DNA of 64,000 nucleotides from UBA5951 sp009936885 (lineage in GTDB: Bacteria; Pseudomonadota; Alphaproteobacteria; Puniceispirillales; Puniceispirillaceae): the NCBI GenBank assembly GCA_937996625.1, contig CALKVA010000001.1:1-64000 (forward strand), read 5' to 3'. A program made the translations under genes and the position numbers. Shown here piece after piece: positions 47,562-58,810 of this stretch. A model generated the notes under the pieces. The model was not told the origin of the DNA. It made no database searches and saw only the letters and a program-made list of their open reading frames with translations. Within the stretch, counting starts at the first letter, position 1, and every line of letters begins with the position of its first letter.

Positions 47562-49109
47562 TTAATAATCAGAATCAGGAAGTGCTTCTTTGCGCTGCTC
47601 AATAAATGCTCTAAGCGCCTCGTCAATGCTCAAATCAATATCTGGCGCTTTATAGGTCTCAAGCATTTGTCTTGCTTTATTCCGTGCTCTTAATTCTGCA
47701 TCTTGTGCGCCTTCTGAAGACCATTGCTCATACGTAGTATAATCTGCCATTGATGAACGCCAGAACGCTGTTTCAAAATTTGCTTGCGTGTGATCTGAAC
47801 CAAGGAAATGCTGGCCAGGTCCTACTTGCTTTAGGGCATCTAATGCCAATCCGTTTTCAGAAATATCAATTCCGGATACTAGGCTATTCATCATAGTTAG
47901 CTGATCTGCATCAAGGACAAGCTTAGCAAAATCTGATACCAACCCACCTTCAAGCCATCCAGCTGAGTGAAGTGCAAAATTTACTCCCCCCATCACTGTT
48001 GGAAGAATAGTATGTGCTGACTCGTATGCTGCTTGTGCATCAGCTGATTTTGCAGCCGTAAGAGAGCCACCAGATCTAAATGGCACTCCAAGCCTGCGCG
48101 CAAGCTTTGCACATCCATACAACACTTTTGCTGGCTCTGGTGTGCCGAATGTGGGCGCACCTGTCTGCATTGAAATAGAGCTAGCAAAGCTTCCAAATAT
48201 AACTGGGACGCCTTTATTTAATATTTGTGTTAATGCAATTCCCGACATTGCTTCTGCTAGAATCTGAGTAAGCGTTCCTGCCACAGAAACAGGCGACATT
48301 GCCCCTGCCAATATAAATGGCGAGACGATGCAGGCCTGTCCTGCACGCGCATAAACCTTCAGGGCCCCAAGCATGGTATCATCCCAAGTCATAGGCGAGT
48401 TTGCATTGATAAGAGATACTAAAACGCAATTATTCTCAACAAATGATTCCCCAAATAACAAGCGCGCCATAGCCACTGTATCTTCTGCTCTAGATGGGGC
48501 AGTAACAGAACCCATAAATGGTTTGTCAGAATAACGAATATGTGCATAAATCATTTCCAGATGACGTTTTGTGACTGGCAAATCAACCGGCTCACACAAG
48601 GTGCCTCCAGAATGATGCAGCCCTGGTAGCATATAAACCAGTTTAACCATATTTATGAAATCTTCTATTTCAGCGTATCGTCTCTCCCCATCAAGACCCC
48701 GAACAAAAGGCGGCCCATAGACAGGTGCAAAAACAATATTATCGCCGCCAACTTCAACAGACCTTTTAGGGTTTCGTGCATGCTGGGTGAATTGGCGCGG
48801 TGCAGTTGAGGCAAGTTTGCGTGCCAGCCCTTCAGGAAACTTTACTCTGGTTCCATCAACATCACAGCCAGCATCCTTTAATAAGGTTAAAACTTCTTGA
48901 TCATCTCTAAACTCAATACCTATCTCGCTTAAGACAATGTCAGCATTTGTTTCTATTAACTCAGCTGCTTCATCGTGCAAAATATCAATCGGCGGAATAT
49001 TGCGGGTTATATAAGCTTGGGTTTCTTGCTGACTACTCTCACGAGCCAACCGCCTAGCTGCTCTGCCGCCGCCGCGCCTTGAGGGTTTGTCACTATCATG
49101 TTGTGTCAT
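47562..49109 (-). CDS. MttB-family (COG5598) methyltransferase without pyrrolysine
   Basis: A 515-residue protein of the trimethylamine:corrinoid methyltransferase superfamily, with a TIM-barrel core and an arginine-rich N terminus (RRGGGRAARRLARE) seen in alphaproteobacterial members. Recognisable segments are YGPPFVRGLDGERRY, HSGGTLCEPVDLP and GAPTFGTPEPAKVLYGCAKLARRLGVPFRSGG. The frame is uninterrupted, with no internal TAG, so it is not a pyrrolysine enzyme like MttB proper. Characterised Pyl-free relatives demethylate glycine betaine or similar quaternary amines. It is 16 bp after the dehydrogenase gene. No corrinoid-binding protein or activase is visible, so its methyl acceptor is unknown. 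Confidence 0.9.
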   Translation of the reverse strand: MTQHDSDKPSRRGGGRAARRLARESSQQETQAYITRNIPPIDILHDEAAELIETNADIVLSEIGIEFRDDQEVLTLLKDAGCDVDGTRVKFPEGLARKLASTAPRQFTQHARNPKRSVEVGGDNIVFAPVYGPPFVRGLDGERRYAEIEDFINMVKLVYMLPGLHHSGGTLCEPVDLPVTKRHLEMIYAHIRYSDKPFMGSVTAPSRAEDTVAMARLLFGESFVENNCVLVSLINANSPMTWDDTMLGALKVYARAGQACIVSPFILAGAMSPVSVAGTLTQILAEAMSGIALTQILNKGVPVIFGSFASSISMQTGAPTFGTPEPAKVLYGCAKLARRLGVPFRSGGSLTAAKSADAQAAYESAHTILPTVMGGVNFALHSAGWLEGGLVSDFAKLVLDADQLTMMNSLVSGIDISENGLALDALKQVGPGQHFLGSDHTQANFETAFWRSSMADYTTYEQWSSEGAQDAELRARNKARQMLETYKAPDIDLSIDEALRAFIEQRKEALPDSDY

Positions 49110-49125
49110 AAGCTCTTCCTATTTT

Positions 49126-51561
49126 TTAAGCTCTTAGTCTGGCATTTTCAGGGTCAAACGGGCTTTCTTCTATCACCTCAGCACCATATTTTTTACCCAA
49201 TATATCAATCTCTAACATTGTACCAATATCCGCCTGTTCTGGCTTAACCATAGCCAAGGCAATTGAAAAACCAACCCTAAACCCATATCCGCCAGATGTA
49301 ACACGGCCAACCAGCTTTTCGCCATTGTAAATTGGGTTGCCACCTGTTGCATCCGCATCCGTTATATCCCTAACATGAAGCGTTACAAATTGATTATTAG
49401 CCTTTTTCTCATTGGATAAAACCAATCCCTCACGACCAAGAAACTCAGGTTTATCAAGTTTAACAAACCTATGAAGCCCTGACTCAAGGGCCGAATATTC
49501 AATACTCATTTCAGTACCTACCATACGATATGATTTTTCAAGACGCATCATATCCATTGCCCTGATCCCAAATGGCTTTACATTGAATTCTTTGCCTGCC
49601 GCAAATAAAGCATCAAATATATGATTTTGATATTCAATGGGATGATGCAACTCCCATCCCAGTTCACCCACAAAGTTAACTCTGGCAGCAATCGTAGGCG
49701 CATATCCCACATCAATCTTCTTTACGGTAAGCCATTTAAACGCGTCATTTGACATATCGGTTGTTGTCACACGCTGCAATAACGCTCGTGATTGAGGCCC
49801 AGAGACTACTAATACACCCATACTATTGGTAAGGTCTGTGAATTGCACACTGCCATCTGTTGGCATTTGTTTTTTCATCCAGTCATGGTCAAGTCGTTGC
49901 GCTGCGCCTGCTGACACAAGATAAAAACTATCTTCTTTTTCCTTCATGATAGTAAATTCAGAATGCACCCCACCGCCGACAGACAAGGAATGCGCCAGAA
50001 TTATTCTTCCCCTACTTTTGGGTAGTTTATTGGCTATCATTTTTTCAAGGAAGGCCTCTGCTCCGGAGCCAGAAATACGGCATTTTCCAAAGGCTGACAT
50101 ATCAAGCACACCAACATTTTCGTTTACATGCTTAACTTCATTTCCAACATGCTCAAACCAGTTAGATCTTCTAAATGACCAGTCATCATCGCGCGCAACC
50201 CCTTCTGGTGCAAACCAGTTAGCACGCTCCCATCCGAATCTCTGGCCAAAAACAGCCCCCATATTTTTTAATCTATCATAACAAGGCGGCGTGCGAAGTG
50301 GCCTGCCAGCTGGACGCTCCTCATCTGGAAAATGGGTTACAAAGACATGCGCATAGGCTTCTTCATTTTTAACAGTAAGATAGCTTTTGGTGGCATAATC
50401 GCCAAATCGCCTTGGCTCAACCCCGTTCATATCAATTGTCGGCTCACCCTCTACAATCCATTCTGCAATTTGGAATCCAGCACCCCCAGCAGCCGTAATG
50501 CCAAAACTATGCCCCTCACTAAGCCAGAAATTTGGTACATCCCATGCAGGCCCCACAATTGGGTTTCCATCTGGTGTATAAGCAATTGCGCCATTATAAA
50601 CTTTTTTAACGCCCACTTCACCAAAGGCAGGAACGCGTCGAATAGCGGATTCGATATGCGGCATTAACCGCTCCAGATCTTCTTGAAATAATTCATATTC
50701 GCTGTCATCATCAGGTCCGTTTGGATAGCAGATAGGGGCCCCAACTTCGTAAGGGCCAAGAATTAAGCCGCCATTTTCTTCTCTCATATACCAAGAGCCG
50801 TCAGACTCACGAAGCACGCCCATCTCTGGCAATCCCTGTGCTTGCCTTTCGCGAATTGCAGGGTGTGGTTCTGTGACGATATATTGATGTTCAACTGGAA
50901 TAACAGGGATATCAAGGCCAACCATAGCCCCTGTTTTCCGTGCAAAATTTCCGGTTGCAGACACAATATGTTCTGCAATTATATCGCCTTTATCTGTCTC
51001 TACGCGCCATTCACCTGCTGCGGTTCTGGTAATAGATAAAACAGTTGTATTACGATTGATCTCTGCACCTAAATCACGCGCTCCTTTGGCTAATGACTGG
51101 GTAAGGTCTGCAGGCTGAATATAGCCATCACCTGGATTACGGATTGCGCCAATTAACCCATCTTTAACTGCGAGCGGCCAGATTTCGATAACTTGTTCTG
51201 GAGTAAGCACCTCAACATCCACGCCTATCGTGCTTGCAACACCTCGATATTGCATATACTCATCCATTCTGTCCTGATTATCTGCAAGCCTGATATTAGA
51301 AACCTGAGAGAGGCCAGGATTAAGGCCTGTTTCAGCCTCTAATGTGCAATATAACTCAAGCGCATATTTATGAAGCTGACCAACAGAATAAGACATATTA
51401 AATAAGGGAAGCAGGCCGGCGGCATGCCATGTAGACCCAGAAGTAAGTTCTTTCCGCTCAACAAGCATACAATCGCTCCATCCTTTTCTAGCAAGATGGT
51501 ATAAAGTGCTGACACCGACAACACCGCCCCCTATCACAACCACACGCGCATGTGTTCTCAT
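49126..51561 (-). CDS. dimethylglycine/sarcosine dehydrogenase-like flavoprotein with GcvT domains
   Basis: The 811-residue protein joins an N-terminal FAD (DAO) domain to GCV_T and GCV_T_C folate-binding domains, the architecture of DMGDH and SARDH. The dinucleotide motif VVVIGGGVVGVSTLYHLARKGW spans about residues 7-28. H46 in SGSTWHAAGL corresponds to the histidine that carries covalent FAD in mitochondrial homologues. The C-terminal half contains RISGSGAEAFLEKM and FVGELGWELHHP. It oxidatively demethylates an N-methyl amine and could give 5,10-CH2-THF. Sequence alone cannot decide between dimethylglycine and sarcosine; a dedicated SoxBDAG next door makes dimethylglycine more likely. It leads the operon with the MttB-family gene. 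Confidence 0.9.
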   Translation of the reverse strand: MRTHARVVVIGGGVVGVSTLYHLARKGWSDCMLVERKELTSGSTWHAAGLLPLFNMSYSVGQLHKYALELYCTLEAETGLNPGLSQVSNIRLADNQDRMDEYMQYRGVASTIGVDVEVLTPEQVIEIWPLAVKDGLIGAIRNPGDGYIQPADLTQSLAKGARDLGAEINRNTTVLSITRTAAGEWRVETDKGDIIAEHIVSATGNFARKTGAMVGLDIPVIPVEHQYIVTEPHPAIRERQAQGLPEMGVLRESDGSWYMREENGGLILGPYEVGAPICYPNGPDDDSEYELFQEDLERLMPHIESAIRRVPAFGEVGVKKVYNGAIAYTPDGNPIVGPAWDVPNFWLSEGHSFGITAAGGAGFQIAEWIVEGEPTIDMNGVEPRRFGDYATKSYLTVKNEEAYAHVFVTHFPDEERPAGRPLRTPPCYDRLKNMGAVFGQRFGWERANWFAPEGVARDDDWSFRRSNWFEHVGNEVKHVNENVGVLDMSAFGKCRISGSGAEAFLEKMIANKLPKSRGRIILAHSLSVGGGVHSEFTIMKEKEDSFYLVSAGAAQRLDHDWMKKQMPTDGSVQFTDLTNSMGVLVVSGPQSRALLQRVTTTDMSNDAFKWLTVKKIDVGYAPTIAARVNFVGELGWELHHPIEYQNHIFDALFAAGKEFNVKPFGIRAMDMMRLEKSYRMVGTEMSIEYSALESGLHRFVKLDKPEFLGREGLVLSNEKKANNQFVTLHVRDITDADATGGNPIYNGEKLVGRVTSGGYGFRVGFSIALAMVKPEQADIGTMLEIDILGKKYGAEVIEESPFDPENARLRA

Positions 51562-51764
51562 ATCCGCAACTCCCCAGATGTTAGCTCCAACAGAGCTTTA
51601 ACTAAACATTGTTATTTTCTTATAAAATAAACAATTTCGGGGCATAGCAAATCGCTTCAATACGACCTTGAATACCATAAATCAGGCAAATAAATGATTA
51701 GGCGGAATATCACGCCCTCCAAGTTCGCCAAAAATGAATAATAGAAGTAAGTGAATAGTTTCTT

Positions 51765-52385
51765 TTAAGGATTAAGCCTTACTGACTTCCAACTGCCTTC
51801 AGCATCTTGTTTTAACTGAAACCTGTCATGAAGTCTGTAGGCACCATCTGCCCAGAATTCAATTTCAATTGGCTTTATTATAAATCCGCCCCAATGTTCT
51901 GGGCGAGCTACCGTTTCACCTGCGAATTTCTTTTCATATTCATCAACAGTTCGGCTTAATTCGGCTCTTGTTTCAAGTGGCTGTGATTGATTAGATGCCC
52001 AGGCACCAATTTGGCTTCCCCTCGCTCTGGTTGCAAAATAAGCATCACTTATAGAAGGGCTTATTTTATCTACGTCACCGACAATTCTTACTTGCCGGCG
52101 TAAAGATTTCCAATGCAAACAGGCAGCTGCTTTTTTAGTGGCTATGAGTTCTTGGCCTTTTCGGCCTGTATAATTTGTGAAAAAGATAAACCCAGCTTGT
52201 GACCATTGTTTCAGTAAGACAATACGCACAGAAGGCATGCCATCCTTGTCTACAGACGCAATTGCCATAGCATCTGGGTCATTAAGCTCGCTGGCCTCAG
52301 CTTCTTTATACCATTCATCAAACAACTCAAATGGGTTTTTATCAAGGGTATCATTATGAAGAACGCCTTCTTGAATCTTGCTCAT
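51765..52385 (-). CDS. pdxH: pyridoxine/pyridoxamine 5'-phosphate oxidase
   Basis: An FMN enzyme making pyridoxal 5'-phosphate. From the ATG at 52385, which follows GGAGAG, the protein has 206 residues. Family motifs are DPDAMAIASVDKDGMPSVRIVLLK, FFTNYTGRKGQEL, SLRRQVRIVGDV, WGGFIIKPIEIEFWADGAYRLHDR and the terminal RLNP. An earlier in-frame ATG would add only six residues. It faces divergently from the glycine-zipper gene. Confidence 0.96.
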   Translation of the reverse strand: MSKIQEGVLHNDTLDKNPFELFDEWYKEAEASELNDPDAMAIASVDKDGMPSVRIVLLKQWSQAGFIFFTNYTGRKGQELIATKKAAACLHWKSLRRQVRIVGDVDKISPSISDAYFATRARGSQIGAWASNQSQPLETRAELSRTVDEYEKKFAGETVARPEHWGGFIIKPIEIEFWADGAYRLHDRFQLKQDAEGSWKSVRLNP

Positions 52386-52591
52386 AATTAGCTCTCCACT
52401 CATTAAGTGTAATCACAGAATAGCACAGATAAAACTGTTTCGCCTTTTTTCAACGTCTGACTATTATTTAGAGTGATGTTTGCCTTTTTCAACGATGCAA
52501 ATTCCCGTTGCCATACTATTGCCATAAATAGAATCATAATTATATATAAGAAAAAGTTCAATTAAGATTTAAACTCAATGGAGTAATCTGG

Positions 52592-53143
52592 ATGTTCAAA
52601 GCGATATATTTTTCGGTAGCTGTGTTTTTGATAATAAGCTCTGGTTCGGTTAGCGCTACCACCTCTTATGAAACTGTTTTGGGAGAGGTAATTAGTGTGA
52701 TTGAAAGAACCCGCGAAGTGATTAGACAAACCCCATTAACAGAGCGTGTATGTGAAGATAAAGATGTGCCTGTCTATGGCAGCAATGGACAACAGAAAAA
52801 CGATCTTGGTTCTATGATTATCGGCGGGATTATTGGCTCTGCCATTGGAAATAAAATGTCAGATTCTGAAGGAGCAGGTGCTGCAGGCACTGTTGCTGGC
52901 GCTATAATTGGCAAAACGACAGCAGATGAGGCAAATAAAAAAAGCCAAGAAATAGTAGGATATAATAGAACACGATCATGTGAAAATGTTAAAACAGTAA
53001 CCCACCAAACAATTCAAGAAGTTATTGGATATCGGCTTACAATCAATGTAGACGGCAAAATCATTGATATTGACACACAAACAAAGTATCTTCCTGGAAG
53101 TCAAATTACGGTCACAAAAACAGTAAATTATTCGGTTCAATAG
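52592..53143 (+). CDS. glycine-zipper 2TM-domain envelope protein
   Basis: A 183-residue exported protein with a signal peptide (about residues 1-22, SVSA) and a glycine-zipper segment (IIGGIIGSAIGNKMSDSEGAGAAGTVAGAIIG) like those in Rickettsia 17-kDa antigen and SlyB-type proteins. The rest is beta-rich, with two cysteines (C50 and about C130) that could pair. No lipobox cysteine is obvious. The function is unknown; related proteins associate with the outer membrane. Confidence 0.82.
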   Translation: MFKAIYFSVAVFLIISSGSVSATTSYETVLGEVISVIERTREVIRQTPLTERVCEDKDVPVYGSNGQQKNDLGSMIIGGIIGSAIGNKMSDSEGAGAAGTVAGAIIGKTTADEANKKSQEIVGYNRTRSCENVKTVTHQTIQEVIGYRLTINVDGKIIDIDTQTKYLPGSQITVTKTVNYSVQ

Positions 53144-53286
53144 GTATTAATAAAATTGTTTTAAATATATGAGTTCTTGCGGCCTTATTTAGTTTTACTG
53201 TAAATAGATAGTACTATTATTATTGGTTACTATCTGATGATTATAGATATAAAATTCAAAACTAAAGTGAGGCTTAGGCAAATATA

Positions 53287-54111
53287 ATGGACATCTCACA
53301 GGGAATATTAGCAGGTAAAAAAGGCCTGATAATGGGCGTAGCCAATAATCGTTCTATTGCATGGGGCATTGCGTCCGCAGTAGCCGCCCAAGGTGCAGAG
53401 CTGGCATTTAGCTACCAAGGTGATGCCCTTAAAAAAAGGGTGGAGCCACTTGCCCAGTCTGTTGGCAGTAACCTTGCGCTAGAATGCGATGTGACTAGCG
53501 AAGAATCGATGGACTCGTTATTCTCAAAATTAAAATCTGAATGGGGCGGCCTTGATTTTTTTGTTCATGCGATTGCCTATTCTGACAAAGAGGAATTAAC
53601 CGGATTATATGTTGATACAAGCCGAGATAACTTTAATCGTACAATGGATATTTCAGTATATTCTTTTACAGCACTTGCCAGACGCGCTGCTGAAATGATG
53701 AATGATGGTGGCGCAATGTTGACTTTGACCTATTATGGCTCTGAGCGTGTGATGCCCCACTATAACGTAATGGGCGTTGCAAAGGCAGCACTTGAAGCCT
53801 CTGTTCGATATTTAGCTGTTGACCTTGGCGGGCGCAATATTCGGGTAAATGGTTTATCAGCTGGTCCAATGAAAACATTAGCAGCTTCAGGTATTGGCGA
53901 TTTTCGATATATTTTAAAATGGAATGAGTATAATTCCCCCTTAAAACGCAATGTGACTTTAGATGATGTTGGGGGTGCCGGATTATATTTGCTATCGCCT
54001 CTCTCCTCTGGAGTGTCTGGTGAAACTCACCATGTGGATTGTGGATATCACGTTGTTGGCATGAAAGCGGTGGATGCACCTGACATATCTGTTGTGAAAT
54101 CAGATGACTGA
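53287..54111 (+). CDS. fabI: enoyl-[acyl-carrier-protein] reductase (NADH), FabI type
   Basis: This catalyses the last step of fatty-acid elongation. The 274-residue SDR protein has the FabI nucleotide motif [17 protein letters not shown], the Y-x6-K catalytic pattern in [12 protein letters not shown], and [11 protein letters not shown] in the substrate loop. It is the canonical triclosan-target type rather than FabV or FabK. It overlaps the aroC start by 8 bp, so fabI and aroC are one operon, as in several Alphaproteobacteria. Confidence 0.96.
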   Translation: MDISQGILAGKKGLIMGVANNRSIAWGIASAVAAQGAELAFSYQGDALKKRVEPLAQSVGSNLALECDVTSEESMDSLFSKLKSEWGGLDFFVHAIAYSDKEELTGLYVDTSRDNFNRTMDISVYSFTALARRAAEMMNDGGAMLTLTYYGSERVMPHYNVMGVAKAALEASVRYLAVDLGGRNIRVNGLSAGPMKTLAASGIGDFRYILKWNEYNSPLKRNVTLDDVGGAGLYLLSPLSSGVSGETHHVDCGYHVVGMKAVDAPDISVVKSDD

Positions 54112-55201
54112 TAACAGATTCGGAAAACTATTTTCCTTTACCAGTTTTGGTGAAAGCCATGGCCCTGCAATTGGGTGCGTTGTTGATGGGGTTCCACCTA
54201 GGCTTAGCCTTGCACCAAACGACATTCAACCTTATCTGGACCGCAGAAAGCCTGGACAAAATCGTTTTGTAACGCAGCGCAAAGAAGCAGATGAGGTAGA
54301 GATATTATCTGGTGTTTTTGAGGGAATGACAACCGGAACTCCTATCTGTCTGTTAATCAAAAATACAGATCAGCGCTCAAAAGATTATGGTGATATTGCA
54401 AAACAATTCAGGCCAGGCCACGCTGATTATACCTATTTTGAAAAATATGGCATTAGGGATTATCGCGGTGGCGGTCGCTCATCTGCACGCGAAACAGCTG
54501 TAAGAGTTGCAGCAGGGGCAATTGCAGATATTGCGTTATCTAGAATATTAGGGGATTCTTATAAAATAAAAGCCAGCGTTGTCCAAATTGGGCCTCATAA
54601 AATCAATACTGACAGGTTTGATGAGAATGAGATTAATAATAATCCGTTTTTCTGCGGCGATGCAAAAGCAGCAATTGAATGGGCAGATTATCTTGATGAT
54701 ATTCGCAAGAGTGGATCTTCAGCAGGTGCTATTCTGGAAGTAATAGCGACAGGCATTCCAACCGGTATTGGACAACCTCTCTATGGCAAGCTTGATTCAG
54801 AAATCGCATCTGCAATGATGTCTATAAATGCGGTTAAGGCGGTTGAAATAGGCGCTGGATTTTCATTGTCTGAGTTGCCAGGCGAGGTTGCCGGTGACGA
54901 GATGCAAATGTCAGATGGCAGAGCTGAATTCTTATCTAATAATGCGGGTGGAATTTTAGGGGGAATATCGTCTGGAGCGCCCATAAAAGCTCGTATTGCT
55001 ATCAAGCCGACATCATCTATTTTAACGATACGCAAATCTATAGATACAGATAAAAATAATGTTGAATTAATTACAAAAGGGCGGCATGACCCGTGTGTTG
55101 GTATTAGGGGCGTTCCCGTAGTTGAGGCTATGTTGGCCTGTGTTCTGCTCGATCTTCTAATGCGTCATCATGCTCAGACTACTATTTTACCTGATGCATA
55201 A
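54104..55201 (+). CDS. aroC: chorismate synthase
   Basis: The FMNH2-dependent last step of the shikimate pathway, forming chorismate from EPSP. The 365-residue protein has family signatures [19 protein letters not shown] at the N terminus, [15 protein letters not shown], the [10 protein letters not shown] segment and [13 protein letters not shown]. It is translationally linked to fabI and converges on tlyA with a 7-bp gap. Together with aroQ it is one of two shikimate genes in the window. Confidence 0.97.
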   Translation: MTDNRFGKLFSFTSFGESHGPAIGCVVDGVPPRLSLAPNDIQPYLDRRKPGQNRFVTQRKEADEVEILSGVFEGMTTGTPICLLIKNTDQRSKDYGDIAKQFRPGHADYTYFEKYGIRDYRGGGRSSARETAVRVAAGAIADIALSRILGDSYKIKASVVQIGPHKINTDRFDENEINNNPFFCGDAKAAIEWADYLDDIRKSGSSAGAILEVIATGIPTGIGQPLYGKLDSEIASAMMSINAVKAVEIGAGFSLSELPGEVAGDEMQMSDGRAEFLSNNAGGILGGISSGAPIKARIAIKPTSSILTIRKSIDTDKNNVELITKGRHDPCVGIRGVPVVEAMLACVLLDLLMRHHAQTTILPDA

Positions 55202-55208
55202 AAAATAG

Positions 55209-55952
55209 TTACCGAAATGCAGCTACCACAGTTTCGCGGTTTCCATCAGGACCCTCAATAGGGGATGGACAGGTGCCTCTAATATGCCACCCTTGCTCTT
55301 GTAAAAAGCTACATATAGAATTTTCTGCTAGATTTCTGGCATGTTCATCACGTACAATACCGCCTTTACCAATAAAGGCTTTTCCAACCTCAAATTGTGG
55401 TTTAATAAGCGCTAGTAAATCCGCCTTTGGTGATGCGAGTGCTAATGCAGCAGGAAGCGCTAGTTGCAAAGAGATAAAAGAGACATCACATACGATTATG
55501 GAAGGCGGTTTATCGATTATATTTTCGTTAAGCTGTCTTGCATTTGTCTTTTCAAGATTACGCACTTTTGGGTTTTTTCTGATGGTTTCGGCTAGCTGGC
55601 TATGCCCTACATCTACTGCATAAATAATGTCGGCCCCGCGTTGAAGCAACACATCTGTAAAGCCTCCTGTACTTGCTCCAAGATCAAGGCAAATTTTTTC
55701 TGCTATCTCGACTTCCTTGAAGTGAACTAGTGCGGCTGCTAATTTAAGCCCGCCTCTGCTTACATAATCCAGAATATCTGTATCTATTGATATAAGCGCA
55801 TCAGCTCTAATGAGCTGGCCTGCCTTCTTAACTGGTTTTCCATCTACCATGACAGACGAATTTGAAATAATATCACGCGCTTTTTGCCTGCTAGGTGCTA
55901 AACCGCGAGCAACCATTACAATATCAACACGTTGTCTTTCACGAATGTGCAC
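55209..55952 (-). CDS. tlyA: TlyA-family rRNA 2'-O-methyltransferase
   Basis: The 247-residue protein has an N-terminal S4 RNA-binding domain ([26 protein letters not shown]) and an FtsJ-like methyltransferase domain with SAM motif [20 protein letters not shown]. Homologues methylate 16S and/or 23S rRNA at cytidine 2'-OH; some were once called hemolysins. Its start overlaps the dxs stop by 14 bp, so it ends the xseB-ispA-dxs-tlyA operon. Confidence 0.94.
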   Translation of the reverse strand: MHIRERQRVDIVMVARGLAPSRQKARDIISNSSVMVDGKPVKKAGQLIRADALISIDTDILDYVSRGGLKLAAALVHFKEVEIAEKICLDLGASTGGFTDVLLQRGADIIYAVDVGHSQLAETIRKNPKVRNLEKTNARQLNENIIDKPPSIIVCDVSFISLQLALPAALALASPKADLLALIKPQFEVGKAFIGKGGIVRDEHARNLAENSICSFLQEQGWHIRGTCPSPIEGPDGNRETVVAAFR

Positions 55953-57861
55953 TATTTGCCATATTAATATTATCAGAAATCAGACTCTCTGCCTGCTGTA
56001 ACAAGCTGGTGGCGTCTAGGCCAACAGTTTCAAGCTGAAAATCACGTTCTGCATGATCTATTACGCTGTCTGGCAGGGTAGCCGCACGCACCTTAAAATT
56101 CGAATCCATATGACCTGCATTTACAAGATACTGCATTGCCTGAGCTGCGAACCCGCCTGATGCACCTTCTTCAACGATAAGCAATGCTGAATGCGTTTTG
56201 CATAACCTATCTAATAGATCTTTATCTATTGGTTTTGCAAATCGGGCATCAACAAGCGTGCAATTTGCACCCTTCTTAGAAAGGCGTGTTATTACCTCCT
56301 CGCAGGTTGCTAGCATAGTGCCTATACTAACAATAGCAAGAGTTTCTCCTTCAGTGATAACGCGCGCTTTGCCAATAGCAAGGGGTTCTGGTTTTTCTGG
56401 AATTAAAACCCCTGTTCCAGTGCCGCGCGGGTATCTAACTGCTATAGGCCCATCATCATAAATGGCAGCCGTATAGGTCATATGCACGAGTTCGGCTTCA
56501 TCTGAAGGGCACATAATAGTCATATTCGGAAGGCACGAAAGATAGACAAGATCATATATACCAGCATGTGTCGCGCCATCTGCCCCAACTAGCCCTGCCC
56601 TATCAATTGCAAACCTTACAGGCAGGTTCTGCAGACAAACATCATGAATAAGCTGGTCATATCCACGCTGAAGAAACGTTGAATATATCGCACAAAATGG
56701 CCTCATTCCCTCAGTTGACATGCCAGCTGCAAAGGTTACTGCATGCTGCTCTGCTATCCCTACATCAAACACCTGATTTGGGCAGGAATTAGCCATTTTA
56801 TTAAGCCCCGTGCCAGATGGCATCGCAGCGGTAATAGCTACAATTTTTTTATCTTTTTCGGCAAGGCTGGTAAGCGTATCTGAAAATACAGATGTATAGC
56901 TTGGCAGATTACCTGCAGGTTTCTTCTGCTCACCTGTAATAATGTCAAATTTTGGTACTGCGTGATATTTCTCACTATTCGACGCTGAGAACGGATGACC
57001 CTTACCTTTTTCAGTTACGACATGTACCAGTACCGGGCCTGTTATATCTCTATCTCTTAAATTTTTAAGGATAGGCAATAAATGAGTTAAATCGTGACCA
57101 TCAATCGGCCCAATATGAAAAAAACCAAGTTTTGAAAATAAGGATTGGTTACCTGTTATCTCGCGCGCTAGATTTTTAGCTTTTTTGGCGGCTTGTCCAA
57201 TTTCATCGGGAAATCTGTTTGCGACTTCTTTTACAAGATCGCGAATAGAATGGTACGGGCGAGAAGTAATAAGCTCAGAAAGGTAGGCTGATAGCGCGCC
57301 AACTGGTTGTGCGATGCTCATATCATTATCATTTAAAATCACTATCATATCAGATTGTGATGCACCCGCATTATTCAATGCCTCATAGGCCATTCCAGCA
57401 GACATTGCGCCATCACCGATAACAGCGATAACATGATTGCGCAACTTCATACTGTCGCGCGCGACAGCCATCCCAAAACCAGCAGAAATTGATGTAGAGC
57501 TATGTCCAGCACCAAACGGGTCAAATTCAGACTCGCTTCTTTTTGTAAATCCCGACAATCCACCCTGTTGGCGCAGGGTCTTCATTCTATCACGTCTGCC
57601 AGTTATAATTTTATGAGGGTAAGCCTGATGACCTACATCCCAAATTAATCTATCATGCGGTGTATTAAAAACATAATGCAGCGCTACCGTAAGCTCGACC
57701 ACACCTAGTCCTGCCCCAAGATGCCCCCCTGTTTGCGAGACAGCTGCAATAGTGTCATCTCTTAGCTCGCTCACTAATTGACTTAACATTGTTTCAGGCA
57801 ATTGACGTAAATCATCTACCGTTTTTATTTTATCTAATAAAGGTGTTTGTAAATCAGACAA
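55939..57861 (-). CDS. dxs: 1-deoxy-D-xylulose-5-phosphate synthase
   Basis: A thiamine-diphosphate enzyme, first in the MEP isoprenoid pathway, condensing pyruvate and glyceraldehyde-3-phosphate. The 640-residue protein has the ThDP motif [18 protein letters not shown]...[12 protein letters not shown], and the transketolase pyrimidine domain with [16 protein letters not shown] conserved YPRGTGTG segment is also present. It lies downstream of ispA by 34 bp and overlaps tlyA. Confidence 0.97.
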   Translation of the reverse strand: MSDLQTPLLDKIKTVDDLRQLPETMLSQLVSELRDDTIAAVSQTGGHLGAGLGVVELTVALHYVFNTPHDRLIWDVGHQAYPHKIITGRRDRMKTLRQQGGLSGFTKRSESEFDPFGAGHSSTSISAGFGMAVARDSMKLRNHVIAVIGDGAMSAGMAYEALNNAGASQSDMIVILNDNDMSIAQPVGALSAYLSELITSRPYHSIRDLVKEVANRFPDEIGQAAKKAKNLAREITGNQSLFSKLGFFHIGPIDGHDLTHLLPILKNLRDRDITGPVLVHVVTEKGKGHPFSASNSEKYHAVPKFDIITGEQKKPAGNLPSYTSVFSDTLTSLAEKDKKIVAITAAMPSGTGLNKMANSCPNQVFDVGIAEQHAVTFAAGMSTEGMRPFCAIYSTFLQRGYDQLIHDVCLQNLPVRFAIDRAGLVGADGATHAGIYDLVYLSCLPNMTIMCPSDEAELVHMTYTAAIYDDGPIAVRYPRGTGTGVLIPEKPEPLAIGKARVITEGETLAIVSIGTMLATCEEVITRLSKKGANCTLVDARFAKPIDKDLLDRLCKTHSALLIVEEGASGGFAAQAMQYLVNAGHMDSNFKVRAATLPDSVIDHAERDFQLETVGLDATSLLQQAESLISDNINMANSAHS

Positions 57862-57895
57862 AAGGTACAGTCTCCTGATTAACGTAAATTTTTGT

Positions 57896-58807
57896 TTAAT
57901 GTGTCCTGTTTGTCGTAAACTTTGCTAATGAATGTAATTCAATAGCATGCTCTTGATAGTCTTGCAAAGAATCACATGCTTTTTCGGCAAATTCTTGTGC
58001 TTTCTTAGCAGCGCCATCCAAACCATAATGCCCCACATAGCTCGCCTTACCTCGAATGTTATCCTGCCCAACTGGCTTTCCAAGCTGGGTTTCACTTCCC
58101 TGATAATCAAGTAAATCATCTGTTATTTGAAACGCAATTCCTAGATTTTTTGCATAGTTGGACAAAGCCCTGATGAGTGATTTATCGCCGCCACCGACGA
58201 TGCCACCCATGACAGCTGAAGCTGTTATTAATGCGCCTGTTTTGAGAGCCTGCATTTGGGTAACTTCATTTATATCATATGATTTGGTTTCTGCCTCAAG
58301 GTCAAGCATTTGACCTCCTGCCATGCCAGAAACGCCTGCTGCCATCGATAAACACCCAATAAGCTCTATTTTTTGTTCAGCCAATAATTCTAATTGAGGC
58401 TGACACAGAACTTCAAATGAAGCTGTTTGCAATGCATCTCCTGCTAATATGGCTGTCGCCTCGTCAAATTTTTTATGAGTAGATGCGATCCCGCGCCTTA
58501 AGTCTGCATCATCCATTGTGGGAAGATCGTCATGAACGAGTGAATAGGCATGCAAGAATTCAACTGCGACAGCAACGCCAATTGCGGCGCCTGCTGTGTT
58601 TTTGTGTGAATATTTATGTGCCATTCTAGCAGAGGCGCATACAAGGCCAGATCTCATTCTTTTGCCGCCATTCAGACTTGCATATTCCATAGCTGCAAGC
58701 AGTCTGGGCGCCAAAATCGCCTCATCTGATTTTTGATAGAGCCAATTTTTTATCCAGCCATCTACAGCTTTTGCATCAGATAACAGCCATTCCATTGATT
58801 CAGCCAT
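57896..58807 (-). CDS. ispA: farnesyl/geranyl diphosphate synthase (polyprenyl synthetase)
   Basis: This elongates IPP and DMAPP to farnesyl (or geranylgeranyl) diphosphate. The 303-residue protein has the first aspartate-rich motif in [15 protein letters not shown] and the second in DDLLDYQG, plus GGKRMR for substrate binding. The exact product length cannot be read from sequence. It lies 3 bp after xseB and upstream of dxs, an operon order shared with many bacteria. Confidence 0.95.
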   Translation of the reverse strand: MAESMEWLLSDAKAVDGWIKNWLYQKSDEAILAPRLLAAMEYASLNGGKRMRSGLVCASARMAHKYSHKNTAGAAIGVAVAVEFLHAYSLVHDDLPTMDDADLRRGIASTHKKFDEATAILAGDALQTASFEVLCQPQLELLAEQKIELIGCLSMAAGVSGMAGGQMLDLEAETKSYDINEVTQMQALKTGALITASAVMGGIVGGGDKSLIRALSNYAKNLGIAFQITDDLLDYQGSETQLGKPVGQDNIRGKASYVGHYGLDGAAKKAQEFAEKACDSLQDYQEHAIELHSLAKFTTNRTH

Positions 58808-58810
58808 TGA

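Noticed and set aside
47562..49109. Pyrrolysine-encoding amber codon in the MttB-family gene
   Set aside because: The reading frame has no internal TAG over 515 codons and no pylTS genes are in the window.
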